In this document: one piece after another, positions 49,524-58,737 of the stretch | Position numbering within the stretch: the stretch's first letter is position 1 | Layout of the letters: each line of letters begins with the position of its first letter | Made by a program: the position numbers and the translations under genes | Notes under the pieces: generated by a model | Told to the model about the DNA's origin: nothing | What the model saw: only the letters and a program-made list of their open reading frames with translations | Database searches by the model: none | NCBI RefSeq assembly: GCF_900120335.1 | Contig: NZ_LT635477.1 | Span: 1,550,001-1,614,000 of the forward strand | Direction: 5' to 3' | From: Helicobacter pylori | GTDB taxonomy: Bacteria; Campylobacterota; Campylobacteria; Campylobacterales; Helicobacteraceae | DNA: 64,000 bases

Positions 49524-49547
49524 AAACTGCCCTTAAAATACCAATAT

Positions 49548-49575
49548 AAAATACCCGTAAAAACACCGGTATTTT
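49548..49575 (+). terminator. Predicted hairpin after the nuclease gene
   Basis: AAAATACC pairs with GGTATTTT across a 12-base loop, 24 bases after the stop codon. The trailing T run is short, so efficiency is uncertain. Confidence 0.55.
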
Positions 49576-49720
49576 GGATAAAAAGGTTTAAGGAATCAAA
49601 TCCCTAAACGGCTTAAAACTGGTTTTTATTAGAAGCGATAAGGGTTTTATAGGCGTTGGAGGAATGAAATAAAAATGATTATGGCAAACACAACAATAGA
49701 TCCGGGTTTAAAATAACCTC

Positions 49721-49894
49721 TTATAGTGCTGATTTGTTAATCCACGCTATCCATATGAAACAACTTGTAATCCATAAAGACAATCCCCATTCTACAATAC
49801 TTTTCACAACCCCCACTATAACATTTGCTGGGTTAGGAACGCTAGCAAACAATCCAGCGTTTAAGGTCAATAACCATAAGAGTTTGTTTTTCAT
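49721..49894 (-). CDS. 57-aa exported or membrane peptide
   Basis: An ATG at 49894 opens a 57-codon frame. It has a signal-like N-terminus (MKNKLLWLLTLNAGLFASVP) followed by a second hydrophobic segment (VIVGVVKSIVEWGLSLWITSCFIWIAWI). AAAGAGT precedes the ATG, and TATAAT on the minus strand (49916-49921) is 22 bases upstream. The form, a cleavable signal then one or two membrane helices, resembles VirB2-like pilins only in outline, so I make no assignment. Function is unknown. Confidence 0.6.
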   Translation of the reverse strand: MKNKLLWLLTLNAGLFASVPNPANVIVGVVKSIVEWGLSLWITSCFIWIAWINKSAL

Positions 49895-49915
49895 GTTTTA
49901 CTCTTTGTTATGAAA

Positions 49916-49921
49916 ATTATA
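49916..49921 (-). promoter_or_regulatory. Predicted -10 box of the 57-aa peptide gene
   Basis: A perfect minus-strand TATAAT 22 bases before the ATG. It implies a very short leader. Confidence 0.55.
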
Positions 49922-49973
49922 CTATTTTTTCCGTATTGCCCTAAAAACAACGATATGCAAATTTTAAATTATT

Positions 49974-50801
49974 TTACATGAACTCCTGGAGTTTGTTCGC
50001 TTGCGTCATCCATTCTGCGAGACTCTCATAATCGTTATTTTCTATCCAAGCCTTAGCTTGCGCGATTTCTTTTTCGCATTTTTCAATCGCTTCTAAGACA
50101 TTGTCTCGGTTCTGTTTGAAAATATCCTTCCACATTAAAGGCGAGCTTTTAGACAAACGGCTCATGTCCCTAAACCCCCCACCCGCTAAGGATAAAATCA
50201 TCTCTGGGTCGTTTTGCTTTAAAACGCTGTTAGCTAACGCGTAGCTCAAAACATGGGGTAAATGGCTGATATAAGCCACATGGGTGTCATGCTCGTTGGA
50301 TTTCATCTTGATCAAGCGCGATTTAATGCCTAGAAAGATTTCTTTAGCGAGTTCTACTTGCTCAGTCCCTGAATCTTCTAAATCGCACAATATCACAAGG
50401 GCGTTTTCATACAGCCCTTTAACGCTCGCTTTAGGGCCATAAAACTCTGTCCCGCACATGGGGTGCGCGGCGATGAAATTTTGACGAATGCTTTTAGGGA
50501 TATTGTGAAGGATTTGCGCTTTTGCCCCCCCTAAATCAATAATCGTTGCGCTTTTTTTGATAGGAGTCATTTTTTTCAAACATTCAATGATGCCCTCAAC
50601 CGGAATAGCCAGAAAAATCACATCGCATTCTAAAATCTTTTCAAATTCCACGCATTCATCTACAAGCCCCAAAGTCAAAGCCAATTTAGCATGCAAAGCG
50701 TTATGATCATAGCCTATAACGCTTTTAAAACGCCCCCATTCTTGTAAGGCTAGCCCTAAACTCCCCCCCATAAGCCCTAAACCAATAATGCCTGCTTTCA
50801 T
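49974..50801 (-). CDS. tyrA: Prephenate dehydrogenase
   Basis: TyrA oxidises prephenate to 4-hydroxyphenylpyruvate in tyrosine synthesis. The NAD-binding glycine motif GIIGLGLMGGSLGLAL is at the N-terminus. The catalytic His lies in ISHLPHVLSYAL and the HPMCGTEFYGPKAS segment binds substrate. There is no ACT domain. I chose the ATG at 50801, giving 275 aa; an upstream in-frame TTG at 50813 would overlap the lon stop. It is read after lon on the same strand, 9 bases beyond its stop, and is probably part of the same transcript. Confidence 0.93.
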   Translation of the reverse strand: MKAGIIGLGLMGGSLGLALQEWGRFKSVIGYDHNALHAKLALTLGLVDECVEFEKILECDVIFLAIPVEGIIECLKKMTPIKKSATIIDLGGAKAQILHNIPKSIRQNFIAAHPMCGTEFYGPKASVKGLYENALVILCDLEDSGTEQVELAKEIFLGIKSRLIKMKSNEHDTHVAYISHLPHVLSYALANSVLKQNDPEMILSLAGGGFRDMSRLSKSSPLMWKDIFKQNRDNVLEAIEKCEKEIAQAKAWIENNDYESLAEWMTQANKLQEFM

Positions 50802-50809
50802 GCCAAATT

Positions 50810-53305
50810 TCAAAGCAAGGTTTTTTCTAACACTTCAGCGATGTTTTTCACCGCAACGATGTTTAAATTCTCTCGCACTTCAGTAGGGATCTCATCTAAA
50901 TCCCTTTCGTAATTTTTGACAGGAATGAGAGCGGTTTTGATGCCGGCTTTAAAAGCAGCGATCAATTTTTCTTTCAACCCTCCTATGGGTAAAACTTCCC
51001 CGCTCAAAGTCAATTCGCCTGTCATCGCCACTTCGCTTCTTATAGCCCTATCGCACAAAATGCTCGCCATCACGCTCGCCATAGCGATCCCAGCACTCGG
51101 GCCGTCTTTGGGCGTAGCCCCTTCAGGGACATGCAAGTGCAAATCGTAAGCGTTATAAACTTTCAGCGCTTTTTTCTTTTTCTTATTCTCTGCATCGGCC
51201 TCGCTAGGGATTTTGGGCGCTTTTAAGGTTTCGTTATCCAATAAGACTTTGACAACAGAAAAGGCAATAATGGCGGATTCTTTCATCACATCGCCTAAAC
51301 TCCCGGTGAGTTTCAATTCCCCCTTGCCCCTAATCTTAACCGCTTCAATTTTAAGCACATCACCGCCCACTGGAGTCCATGCCAAGCCATTGACGATACC
51401 GATTTTATTTTCTTCATCTATGGGGTCAATTTCAAACACCATGCGTTCTAAATACTCTTTAAGGTTATCAGGCGTGATAGAGACGCAGAAGTCTTTACTC
51501 TCACCTCTTTTTTCGTTTTCTTCATTTCCGCCTTTTTTATCTTTGTCTTCGCTTTTTTTGGTTCGCCCTTTTTTGTGCGGGTTATCCTCTAGGTATTTTA
51601 AAGCCGCTTTACGCATAATCGTTGCGATCTGTCTTCGTAAATCCCTAACGCCCGCTTCTCTGGTGTATTTTTCAATAATGAGTTTCAAGCACTCATGGCT
51701 AATATCCACTTCGCTAGGCTTTAAGGCGTGCTTTTCTAATTCTTGGGGGATGAGGTAGTTTTTAGCGATCTCTTCTTTTTCGCTAGGCGTGTAGCTGGAC
51801 ACGCTGATAAATTCCATTCTGTCTCTTAAGGGAGCTGGGATCCTGTCAATATTATTGGCGGTAGCGATAAAAATCACTTGCGACAAATCAATGCTGAAAT
51901 TCGCATAATGATCCCTAAAAGCGATATTTTGCTCAGGGTCTAAAATCTCTAATAAAGCGCTCGCTGGATCGCCCCTAACACTCCTATCCACCTTATCAAT
52001 TTCATCTAAAACCATGACCGGATTCATCTTTTTAGCTTCAATAAGCCCTTGGACAATGCGCCCGGGCATGGAGCCTATGTAAGTGCGCCTGTGCCCTCTT
52101 AGTTCATTCACGTCTTCTAAGCCCCCTAAAGCGATCCGAACTAAAGGACGCTCTATCGCTTTAGCGATGGAATTAGCTAAACTCGTTTTACCCACGCCAG
52201 GAGGCCCATAAAAGCATAAAATCGTGCCTTTAGTTTTGTCTTTTTTTTCTGGTTTTTTCTTGTGGCGCATTTCTAAAAGCTGCATGGTGGCAAAGTATTC
52301 CACAATGCGCTCTTTAGGCCTTTTTAAGGAATAATGATCGTTATCCAATTGCTCTTTGACATGCTTAATGTCTAGTGCTTTTTTTTCATATTGCCCAAAA
52401 GGCACATCCAGCATGGTTTCAACATAATTTTGCAAAGTCGCGCTATCTGAGCTGTCCGCATGGGTTCGGCTCAGTCGGTCAATTTGCTTTTTAATCTCTT
52501 TAAACGCTTCTTCTTTTAAAAAAGGCTTGACGCTTTCTAGTTTTTGGTAGTATTGGTTTAAATCCTCATCTCGCTGTTTGTCTGTGCCAAGCTCTTTTTG
52601 GATTTGCTTGAGCTGTTCTTTTAAGAAATATTCCTTATTGGTTTGCTCCATTTTTTGATGGACTTTGGATTTGATTTCTTTTTGGAGTTTTTGGGTTTTA
52701 GTCTCTTCTATCACAATATCAATCAAATCCAACAAGCGCTGTTCGGTGTTGTTGTTCGCAAAAAGAAAATACGCTTGATCTTTTTTTAAATGCAAGGCCG
52801 CTGCGATTAAATCAGCGATGCGGTTAGGATCGTCATTGTCTTCTAAAGCCTTGATCAAATCCGGGGGGAAGAGTGAGCTGACATTGGCTAGAGTGATCAC
52901 CTTTTCTTTTAACACTTCCACAATAGCCTGAATGTTTTCTTTATCGTATTCTAAATATTCAATAGGGCTTATTTGAGCTTCCAAAAAGCCTTGCTCGTTT
53001 TCTTTGGCAGGCTCTAAAATACGCCCCTTAGCGATGCCATTAAAGAGCAATTTCACGCGTCCATTAGGCATGTTGGCTTCACGCATGACAGAGCCTATCA
53101 CCCCCACATCATAATAAGGGGCTTCATTATCGTTCAATTTGTCTTTTTGGCATGCAATAAAGACTAACGATTTATTGTTTTTAGCGTAAGCTGCTGCCTT
53201 GATGCTCGCATTATTTTGTAAGAAAATAGGGGCTATCATAAAGGGGTATAAAAAGGTGTCTTCTTCTACCAATAAAGGCAGAATTTTAGGAAAATCTTCA
53301 GTCAT
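50810..53305 (-). CDS. lon: ATP-dependent protease Lon
   Basis: Lon degrades misfolded and some regulatory proteins. It has an N-terminal substrate-binding domain (about 1-320), the AAA+ module with Walker A GPPGVGKTSLAN (about 371-383) and Walker B PVMVLDEIDKV, and the C-terminal Ser-Lys peptidase with KDGPSAGIAMA (catalytic Ser) and GGLKEKLIAA (catalytic Lys). A strongly charged Lys/Glu insert of about 35 residues (from NPHKKGRTKKSEDKDKKGG) sits between the AAA+ and protease modules. Length (831 aa) is normal for a bacterial Lon. It lies between bamD and tyrA. Confidence 0.97.
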   Translation of the reverse strand: MTEDFPKILPLLVEEDTFLYPFMIAPIFLQNNASIKAAAYAKNNKSLVFIACQKDKLNDNEAPYYDVGVIGSVMREANMPNGRVKLLFNGIAKGRILEPAKENEQGFLEAQISPIEYLEYDKENIQAIVEVLKEKVITLANVSSLFPPDLIKALEDNDDPNRIADLIAAALHLKKDQAYFLFANNNTEQRLLDLIDIVIEETKTQKLQKEIKSKVHQKMEQTNKEYFLKEQLKQIQKELGTDKQRDEDLNQYYQKLESVKPFLKEEAFKEIKKQIDRLSRTHADSSDSATLQNYVETMLDVPFGQYEKKALDIKHVKEQLDNDHYSLKRPKERIVEYFATMQLLEMRHKKKPEKKDKTKGTILCFYGPPGVGKTSLANSIAKAIERPLVRIALGGLEDVNELRGHRRTYIGSMPGRIVQGLIEAKKMNPVMVLDEIDKVDRSVRGDPASALLEILDPEQNIAFRDHYANFSIDLSQVIFIATANNIDRIPAPLRDRMEFISVSSYTPSEKEEIAKNYLIPQELEKHALKPSEVDISHECLKLIIEKYTREAGVRDLRRQIATIMRKAALKYLEDNPHKKGRTKKSEDKDKKGGNEENEKRGESKDFCVSITPDNLKEYLERMVFEIDPIDEENKIGIVNGLAWTPVGGDVLKIEAVKIRGKGELKLTGSLGDVMKESAIIAFSVVKVLLDNETLKAPKIPSEADAENKKKKKALKVYNAYDLHLHVPEGATPKDGPSAGIAMASVMASILCDRAIRSEVAMTGELTLSGEVLPIGGLKEKLIAAFKAGIKTALIPVKNYERDLDEIPTEVRENLNIVAVKNIAEVLEKTLL

Positions 53306-53346
53306 TTTTCATCTCTCTGTTATAAATTTGTATGGTTTGAAATATC

Positions 53347-54009
53347 CTACCAATCAAAAATTAACACATACCAAGGCATGTGCGATGGTTTGGGTTTAGT
53401 CTCTTTTTCTAAAGTCTCATCTATCCTTTCTAAATAGCGTTTCACGCCCTCAGGCTTGTGGCGTTTTTTATAGACATTCGCGATCGCGCGATTGAGTTCA
53501 TTTTGCCCTAAAATGAATTTGATTTGCATGTATTCTACATAGGGGCGGTAACGGCTGTTAGGGTATTTTTCTATAAATTCGCCTAAACTCACAATAGCGT
53601 TAGAGATAAATTCCTGGTCTTTAGAATGGTTTTTAAAAGCGTAATAATGCGATTGCAGTTTCAAAAAGGTCAAATAATCCACATTGTCCTTAGTCCCAAA
53701 GCGCTTGATGTATTCATCAAAGTAAAAAGACGCTAAAACATACTCTTTCTTTTTCATGTGCGCTTGCCCTAAGGCTAGCATCGCCTCTGGGACAAGGGGG
53801 GAGTTGATGTGTTCGCTCTGTAAAGAAGAATAGTAATTGTCCGCTGTTTCTAAATTAGCAAAAAGGATTTCTCTCAAAATCCCTTGATACCAAAAAATCG
53901 CCGGTTTGTTGTATTCATCTTTTTTTTTCTTTTTATTCGCGCAACCGGTGCCTATCACAATCACCGCCATTATGATAAAAAGGAATGTCTTAAAATGTTT
54001 TAAACGCAT
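53347..54009 (-). CDS. bamD: Outer membrane assembly lipoprotein BamD
   Basis: BamD is the lipoprotein partner of BamA in inserting beta-barrel proteins into the outer membrane. A lipobox appears as VIGTGC with Cys23, followed by a Lys-rich stretch. The mature part is built of TPR-like helix pairs (NYYSSLQSEHINSPLVPEAMLALGQAHMKK and so on), the usual BamD architecture. Length (220 aa) is typical. It precedes lon by 41 bases on the minus strand, and a 47-codon ORF lies just before it. Confidence 0.93.
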   Translation of the reverse strand: MRLKHFKTFLFIIMAVIVIGTGCANKKKKKDEYNKPAIFWYQGILREILFANLETADNYYSSLQSEHINSPLVPEAMLALGQAHMKKKEYVLASFYFDEYIKRFGTKDNVDYLTFLKLQSHYYAFKNHSKDQEFISNAIVSLGEFIEKYPNSRYRPYVEYMQIKFILGQNELNRAIANVYKKRHKPEGVKRYLERIDETLEKETKPKPSHMPWYVLIFDW

Positions 54010-54050
54010 GCCATTTGTCTTATAAAATTAAATCTTTGAACCACTCATGG

Positions 54051-54194
54051 TTATTTTTTCTTATTCTTAGCCCCACCCAATAGCGTAAGCACTATTTCTC
54101 CAATCATGCACACCGCGCCAAAAATGTGCCACCCACTACTATAATTAGATTTGCTAGGATTATTTTTCTTGATTTGTGGTTTTATTTTACTCAT
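54051..54194 (-). CDS. 47-aa peptide upstream of bamD
   Basis: ATG 54194 is preceded by the strong site AAGGAG with a 6-base spacer. The frame encodes a basic N-terminal half, then a hydrophobic stretch (WHIFGAVCMIGEIVLTLLGG) and a Lys-rich end, so it is a likely single-pass membrane peptide. The stop is 41 bases before the bamD start, so it could be the first gene of a peptide-bamD-lon-tyrA unit. A minus-strand TATAAT is present at 54259-54264. Function is unknown. Confidence 0.62.
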   Translation of the reverse strand: MSKIKPQIKKNNPSKSNYSSGWHIFGAVCMIGEIVLTLLGGAKNKKK

Positions 54195-54258
54195 CTCTCA
54201 CTCCTTAGTTATATTTTATAATTATTCAGTTAAACTTTCATCGTTATTCAGTCATTGA

Positions 54259-54264
54259 ATTATA
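54259..54264 (-). promoter_or_regulatory. Predicted -10 box upstream of the 47-aa peptide and bamD
   Basis: Extended TGGGTATAAT on the minus strand, 65 bases before the peptide start. Confidence 0.5.
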
Positions 54265-54304
54265 CCCAAAACTAGCAAAAATTGATTTTACCAAAATTGT
54301 TTGA

Positions 54305-54310
54305 TATAAT
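54305..54310 (+). promoter_or_regulatory. Predicted -10 box of fliW
   Basis: TATAAT lies about 98 bases before the chosen fliW start, divergent from the bamD side. Confidence 0.55.
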
Positions 54311-54408
54311 ACAGATTTTTAGTTTAGAAATCATTGAGCGCTGGTTTTAAGGCGGTCTTTTATTCTTTAAGGAGAAGATCTTGTGCTTTTTTAAAGGGAA
54401 TGCAATCG

Positions 54409-54801
54409 CCTATGATTTTTGATGTGAAAGCGCCTATCTTAGGGTTTGAAACCATTCATAAAATGCACTTGCAAAAGATTGATGAAATCTTTTTGCGTTT
54501 GAACAGCGCAGAAGATGATTCCGTGGTGTCTTTCACGCTGGTCAATCCCTTTGCTTTAAGAAAATACGAATTTGAAGTGCCTACCCCCTTAAAAATCCTT
54601 TTAGAATTAGAGGGAGCCAAGAGCGTTCTAGTCGCTAATATCATGGTGGTTCAAACCCCTATTGAGCTTTCCACCGTGAATTATCTAGCCCCTTTAATTT
54701 TCAATTTGGACAAGCAGCTCATGGGGCAAGTGGTTTTGGATTCTAACAAATACCCGCACTACCATTTAAGAGAGAATATTCTAAGTCACACGCATGAATA
54801 A
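54409..54801 (+). CDS. fliW: Flagellar assembly factor FliW
   Basis: FliW binds flagellin and controls its translation through CsrA. The family motifs are visible: [12 protein letters not shown] at the N-terminus, FTLVNPFAL near 45, and [15 protein letters not shown] near 70-85. The end is the short tail [21 protein letters not shown] chose ATG 54409 (130 aa), 9 bases after AAAGGG; an ATG at 54400 and a start at 54334 are in frame, but the longer N-terminus looks unlike the family. A second FliW exists in H. pylori elsewhere, from memory. The next gene starts about 180 bases on. Confidence 0.88.
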   Translation, partial: PMIFDVKAPILGFETIHKMHLQKIDEIFLRLNSAEDDSVVSFTLVNPFALRKYEFEVPTPLKILLELEGAKSVLVANIMVVQTPIELSTVNYLAPLIFNLDKQLMGQVVLDSNKYPHYHLRENILSHTHE

Positions 54802-54904
54802 TGTATGAATGATGCATGAGTGGTGTTTGAATAAAGCGTTTCTTTAAGCTTATGACGCAATGCATCGGCGTTTTTGCAAATACAAGCGAGCGGTTTTCTT
54901 ATGG

Positions 54905-54910
54905 TATAAT
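54905..54910 (+). promoter_or_regulatory. Predicted extended -10 box of the fabZ-lpxA-clpX-mreBC operon
   Basis: TGGTATAAT ends 74 bases before the fabZ ATG. Confidence 0.6.
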
Positions 54911-54983
54911 AGCGGTTATTTTTATAGGATAACCAACGCTAAAAATGGCACTTTAATTGAATCCAAAACAAGGAGTTTATTTT

Positions 54984-55463
54984 ATGGAACAAAGCCATCA
55001 AAACTTACAATCTCAATTTTTTATAGAGCATATCTTACAGATTTTACCGCACCGCTATCCCATGCTCTTAGTGGATAGAATTATAGAGTTACAAGCCAAT
55101 CAAAAAATTGTCGCTTATAAGAATATCACTTTTAATGAAGATGTGTTTAACGGGCATTTCCCTAATAAGCCCATTTTCCCGGGCGTTTTGATCGTAGAGG
55201 GCATGGCGCAAAGCGGAGGGTTTTTGGCTTTCACTAGCATGTGGGGGTTTGACCCTGAAATAGCCAAAACAAAAATCGTGTATTTCATGACGATTGATAA
55301 GGTTAAATTCCGCATTCCTGTAACCCCAGGCGACAGATTAGAATACCATTTAGAAGTCTTAAAGCATAAGGGCATGATCTGGCAAGTGGGCGGCACGGCT
55401 CAAGTGGATGGCAAAGTGGTCGCTGAAGCCGAATTAAAAGCCATGATCGCAGAGAGAGAATAA
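54984..55463 (+). CDS. fabZ: 3-hydroxyacyl-ACP dehydratase
   Basis: FabZ dehydrates 3-hydroxyacyl-ACP during fatty acid elongation. The catalytic His lies in FNGHFPNKPIFPGV (near 58) and the catalytic Glu in VEGMAQ (near 72). The LPHRYPMLLVDR motif is at the N-terminus. The ATG 54984 follows AAGGAG and gives 159 aa, the family size; a longer start at 54957 is unsupported. The stop is 2 bases from lpxA, so the two are coupled, linking fatty acid and lipid A supply. Confidence 0.96.
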   Translation: MEQSHQNLQSQFFIEHILQILPHRYPMLLVDRIIELQANQKIVAYKNITFNEDVFNGHFPNKPIFPGVLIVEGMAQSGGFLAFTSMWGFDPEIAKTKIVYFMTIDKVKFRIPVTPGDRLEYHLEVLKHKGMIWQVGGTAQVDGKVVAEAELKAMIAERE

Positions 55464-55465
55464 AA

Positions 55466-56278
55466 ATGAGTAAAATTGCAAAAACAGCCATCATCTCTCC
55501 TAAGGCAGAGATTGGCAAGGGCGTAGAGATTGGGGAATTTTGCGTTATTGGGGATCATATCAAGCTCAATGATGGCGTGAAACTCCATAACAATGTAACC
55601 TTACAAGGGCATACTTTCATCGGGAAAAACACCGAAATTTTTCCTTTTGCCGTGCTAGGCACACAGCCTCAAGATTTAAAATACAAGGGCGAATACAGCG
55701 AATTGATTGTTGGAGAAGACAACCTTATTCGTGAATTTTGCATGATAAATCCCGGCACTGAAGGGGGGATTCAAAAAACCCTTATTGGGGATAAAAACCT
55801 GCTCATGGCTTACGTGCATGTCGCGCATGACTGCGTGATCGGTAATCATTGTATTTTGGCTAATGGCGTAACTTTAGCAGGGCATATTGAAATAGGCGAT
55901 TATGTCAACATTGGCGGCCTTACCGCGATCCATCAGTTTGTGCGTATCGCTAAAGGGTGCATGATAGCCGGTAAGAGTGCTTTAGGCAAAGACGTGCCGC
56001 CTTATTGCACCGTGGAGGGCAATCGTGCTTTTATTAGGGGGTTAAACCGCCACCGGATGCGCCAATTATTAGAGAGTAAGGATATTGATTTTATTCATGC
56101 GCTTTATAAGAGGTTGTTCCGCCCTATCCCCTCTTTAAGAGAGAGCGCTAAATTAGAGTTAGAAGAGCATGTCAATAACCCTTTTGTGAAAGAGATTTGC
56201 TCTTTTATTTTAGAGAGTTCTAGGGGCGTGGCGTATAAGTCAAGCGAATATTCTAGCGAAGAAAAACAAGAGGAATAA
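55466..56278 (+). CDS. lpxA: UDP-N-acetylglucosamine acyltransferase
   Basis: LpxA performs the first acylation of lipid A synthesis. Its N-terminal three-quarters is a left-handed beta helix of hexapeptide repeats, visible as [ILV]G-x4 motifs such as [17 protein letters not shown]. The catalytic His lies in [12 protein letters not shown] near 121. The C-terminal helical region starts around 190. At 270 aa it is normal. It lies between fabZ and clpX with gaps of 2 and 1 bases. Confidence 0.97.
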   Translation: MSKIAKTAIISPKAEIGKGVEIGEFCVIGDHIKLNDGVKLHNNVTLQGHTFIGKNTEIFPFAVLGTQPQDLKYKGEYSELIVGEDNLIREFCMINPGTEGGIQKTLIGDKNLLMAYVHVAHDCVIGNHCILANGVTLAGHIEIGDYVNIGGLTAIHQFVRIAKGCMIAGKSALGKDVPPYCTVEGNRAFIRGLNRHRMRQLLESKDIDFIHALYKRLFRPIPSLRESAKLELEEHVNNPFVKEICSFILESSRGVAYKSSEYSSEEKQEE

Positions 56279-56279
56279 C

Positions 56280-57638
56280 ATGAACGAAACGCTTTATTGC
56301 AGTTTTTGCAAAAAACCAGAATCCAGAGATCCCAAAAAACGCCGTATTATTTTTGCGAGCAATCTCAATAAAGATGTGTGCGTGTGCGAATATTGTATAG
56401 ATGTGATGCATGGGGAATTGCACAAATACGACAGCAAATACGACAGAATGGATTCTTTATTAGCGCTCAAAAGAGATCGATTGAGGCGAATGGAATCTAG
56501 TGCCTATGAAGAAGAGTTTTTGCTCTCTCGCATTCCAGCCCCTAAAGAGCTTAAGGCGGTTTTAGACAATTATGTGATAGGGCAAGAGCAGGCTAAAAAG
56601 GTTTTTTCCGTAGCCGTGTATAACCATTACAAGCGCTTATCTTTTAAAGAAAAACTCAAAAAACAAGACAACCAAGACAGCGATTTAGAGTTAGAGCATT
56701 TAGAAGAAGTGGAGTTGAGCAAGTCCAATATTTTACTGATCGGCCCTACAGGTTCAGGCAAGACTTTAATGGCGCAAACTCTCGCCAAGCATTTGGATAT
56801 TCCTATCGCCATTAGCGATGCGACTAGCTTGACTGAGGCGGGTTATGTGGGCGAAGACGTGGAAAATATCCTCACAAGATTGTTGCAAGCGAGCGATTGG
56901 AATGTCCAAAAAGCCCAAAAAGGCATTGTGTTTATTGATGAGATTGATAAAATCAGCCGTTTGTCAGAAAACCGCTCCATCACTAGAGACGTTTCTGGCG
57001 AGGGCGTTCAGCAAGCGTTGTTGAAAATCGTTGAAGGCTCTTTGGTGAATATCCCCCCCAAAGGCGGCAGAAAACACCCTGAGGGCAATTTCATTCAAAT
57101 TGACACGAGCGATATTTTATTTATTTGCGCCGGGGCGTTTGACGGGTTAGCTGAAATCATTAAAAAACGCACCACGCAAAATGTGTTGGGTTTCACTCAA
57201 GAAAAGATGAGCAAAAAAGAGCAAGAAGCGATCCTGCATTTAGTCCAAACCCATGACTTAGTAACTTATGGGCTTATCCCTGAGCTTATTGGCCGTTTGC
57301 CGGTTTTAAGCACGCTAGATAGCATCAGTTTAGAAGCGATGGTGGATATTTTACAAAAACCTAAAAACGCCCTAATCAAGCAATACCAGCAACTTTTCAA
57401 AATGGATGAAGTGGATTTGATTTTTGAAGAAGAAGCCATTAAAGAAATCGCTCAACTCGCTTTAGAGCGAAAAACGGGGGCCAGGGGCTTAAGGGCGATC
57501 ATTGAAGATTTTTGTTTGGATATTATGTTTGATTTACCCAAGCTTAAGGGATCAGAAGTGCGTATCACTAAAGATTGTGTTTTGAAACAAGCTGAACCTT
57601 TGATCATCGCTAAAACGCATTCTAAAATCTTTCCTTAA
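56280..57638 (+). CDS. clpX: ATP-dependent Clp protease ATPase subunit ClpX
   Basis: ClpX unfolds substrates for ClpP. A zinc-binding domain with four cysteines (CSFC and CEYC, about 6-40) is at the N-terminus. The AAA+ core has Walker [13 protein letters not shown] near 155 and Walker [12 protein letters not shown] near 220. LLGF-type ClpP-binding loop region is near NVLGFTQ, 300. Sensor and C-terminal small domain follow ([11 protein letters not shown]). Length is 452 aa. Confidence 0.96.
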   Translation: MNETLYCSFCKKPESRDPKKRRIIFASNLNKDVCVCEYCIDVMHGELHKYDSKYDRMDSLLALKRDRLRRMESSAYEEEFLLSRIPAPKELKAVLDNYVIGQEQAKKVFSVAVYNHYKRLSFKEKLKKQDNQDSDLELEHLEEVELSKSNILLIGPTGSGKTLMAQTLAKHLDIPIAISDATSLTEAGYVGEDVENILTRLLQASDWNVQKAQKGIVFIDEIDKISRLSENRSITRDVSGEGVQQALLKIVEGSLVNIPPKGGRKHPEGNFIQIDTSDILFICAGAFDGLAEIIKKRTTQNVLGFTQEKMSKKEQEAILHLVQTHDLVTYGLIPELIGRLPVLSTLDSISLEAMVDILQKPKNALIKQYQQLFKMDEVDLIFEEEAIKEIAQLALERKTGARGLRAIIEDFCLDIMFDLPKLKGSEVRITKDCVLKQAEPLIIAKTHSKIFP

Positions 57639-57690
57639 GGAATACGCTTATCAATTCAATTCAATTTAATAACAAAGGATCACAAAGGGC

Positions 57691-58734
57691 ATGATTTTTA
57701 GCAAATTAATCGGTTTGTTTTCGCATGATATTGCCATAGATTTAGGCACGGCTAACACGATCGTGTTGGTCAAAGGGCAGGGCATTATTATCAATGAGCC
57801 TTCTATTGTGGCGGTGCGCATGGGGTTGTTTGATTCTAAAGCTTATGATATTTTGGCAGTGGGGAGCGAGGCTAAGGAAATGCTAGGCAAAACCCCTAAC
57901 AGCATCAGAGCGATTCGCCCCATGAAAGATGGCGTGATCGCCGATTATGACATTACCGCTAAAATGATCCGCTACTTTATTGAAAAAGCGCACAAACGAA
58001 AAACATGGATCCGACCGCGCATCATGGTGTGCGTGCCTTATGGGCTGACAAGCGTGGAAAGGAATGCGGTTAAAGAGAGCGCTTTGAGCGCTGGGGCTAG
58101 AGAAGTCTTTTTGATTGAAGAGCCTATGGCAGCCGCGATCGGGGCAGGCTTGCCAGTGAAAGAGCCGCAAGGGAGTTTGATCGTGGATATTGGCGGTGGC
58201 ACGACTGAAATTGGCGTGATCAGCCTTGGGGGGTTAGTCATTTCTAAAAGCATTAGAGTGGCTGGGGATAAATTGGATCAAAGCATCGTGGAATACATCC
58301 GCAAGAAATTCAATTTGTTGATAGGGGAGCGCACCGGCGAAGAGATTAAGATTGAAATCGGTTGCGCGATCAAATTGGATCCGCCACTCACTATGGAAGT
58401 GTCAGGGAGGGATCAAGTGAGCGGGCTATTGCACACGATTGAATTGAGCTCTGATGATGTGTTTGAAGCCATTAAAGATCAGGTGAGGGAAATCTCTAGC
58501 GCTTTAAGGAGCGTGCTTGAAGAGGTGAAGCCGGATTTAGCGAAAGACATTGTGCAAAATGGCGTGGTGCTTACCGGCGGTGGGGCTTTGATTAAGGGCT
58601 TAGACAAGTATTTGAGCGATATGGTTAAACTCCCTGTGTATGTGGGCGATGAGCCTTTATTGGCGGTAGCCAAAGGCACAGGGGAAGCCATACAAGATTT
58701 GGATTTACTCAGCCGTGTGGGTTTTAGTGAATAA
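57691..58734 (+). CDS. mreB: Rod shape-determining protein MreB
   Basis: MreB is a bacterial actin that directs cell wall insertion. Phosphate loops are IDLGTANTIVLV (N-terminus) and VDIGGGTTEIGVISLGG near 165, and adenosine-binding GVVLTGGGALIKGL is near 290. The start with a short amphipathic membrane helix (MIFSKLIGLFSHD) is typical. The protein of 347 aa has normal length. It is preceded by clpX with a 52-base gap and followed by mreC after 3 bases. Confidence 0.97.
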   Translation: MIFSKLIGLFSHDIAIDLGTANTIVLVKGQGIIINEPSIVAVRMGLFDSKAYDILAVGSEAKEMLGKTPNSIRAIRPMKDGVIADYDITAKMIRYFIEKAHKRKTWIRPRIMVCVPYGLTSVERNAVKESALSAGAREVFLIEEPMAAAIGAGLPVKEPQGSLIVDIGGGTTEIGVISLGGLVISKSIRVAGDKLDQSIVEYIRKKFNLLIGERTGEEIKIEIGCAIKLDPPLTMEVSGRDQVSGLLHTIELSSDDVFEAIKDQVREISSALRSVLEEVKPDLAKDIVQNGVVLTGGGALIKGLDKYLSDMVKLPVYVGDEPLLAVAKGTGEAIQDLDLLSRVGFSE

Positions 58735-58737
58735 TGC

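Noticed and set aside
54334-54408. Upstream in-frame start of fliW adding 25 residues
   Set aside because: The added N-terminus ([15 protein letters not shown]) is unlike FliW and lacks a good ribosome-binding site; a start at 54409 fits the family.
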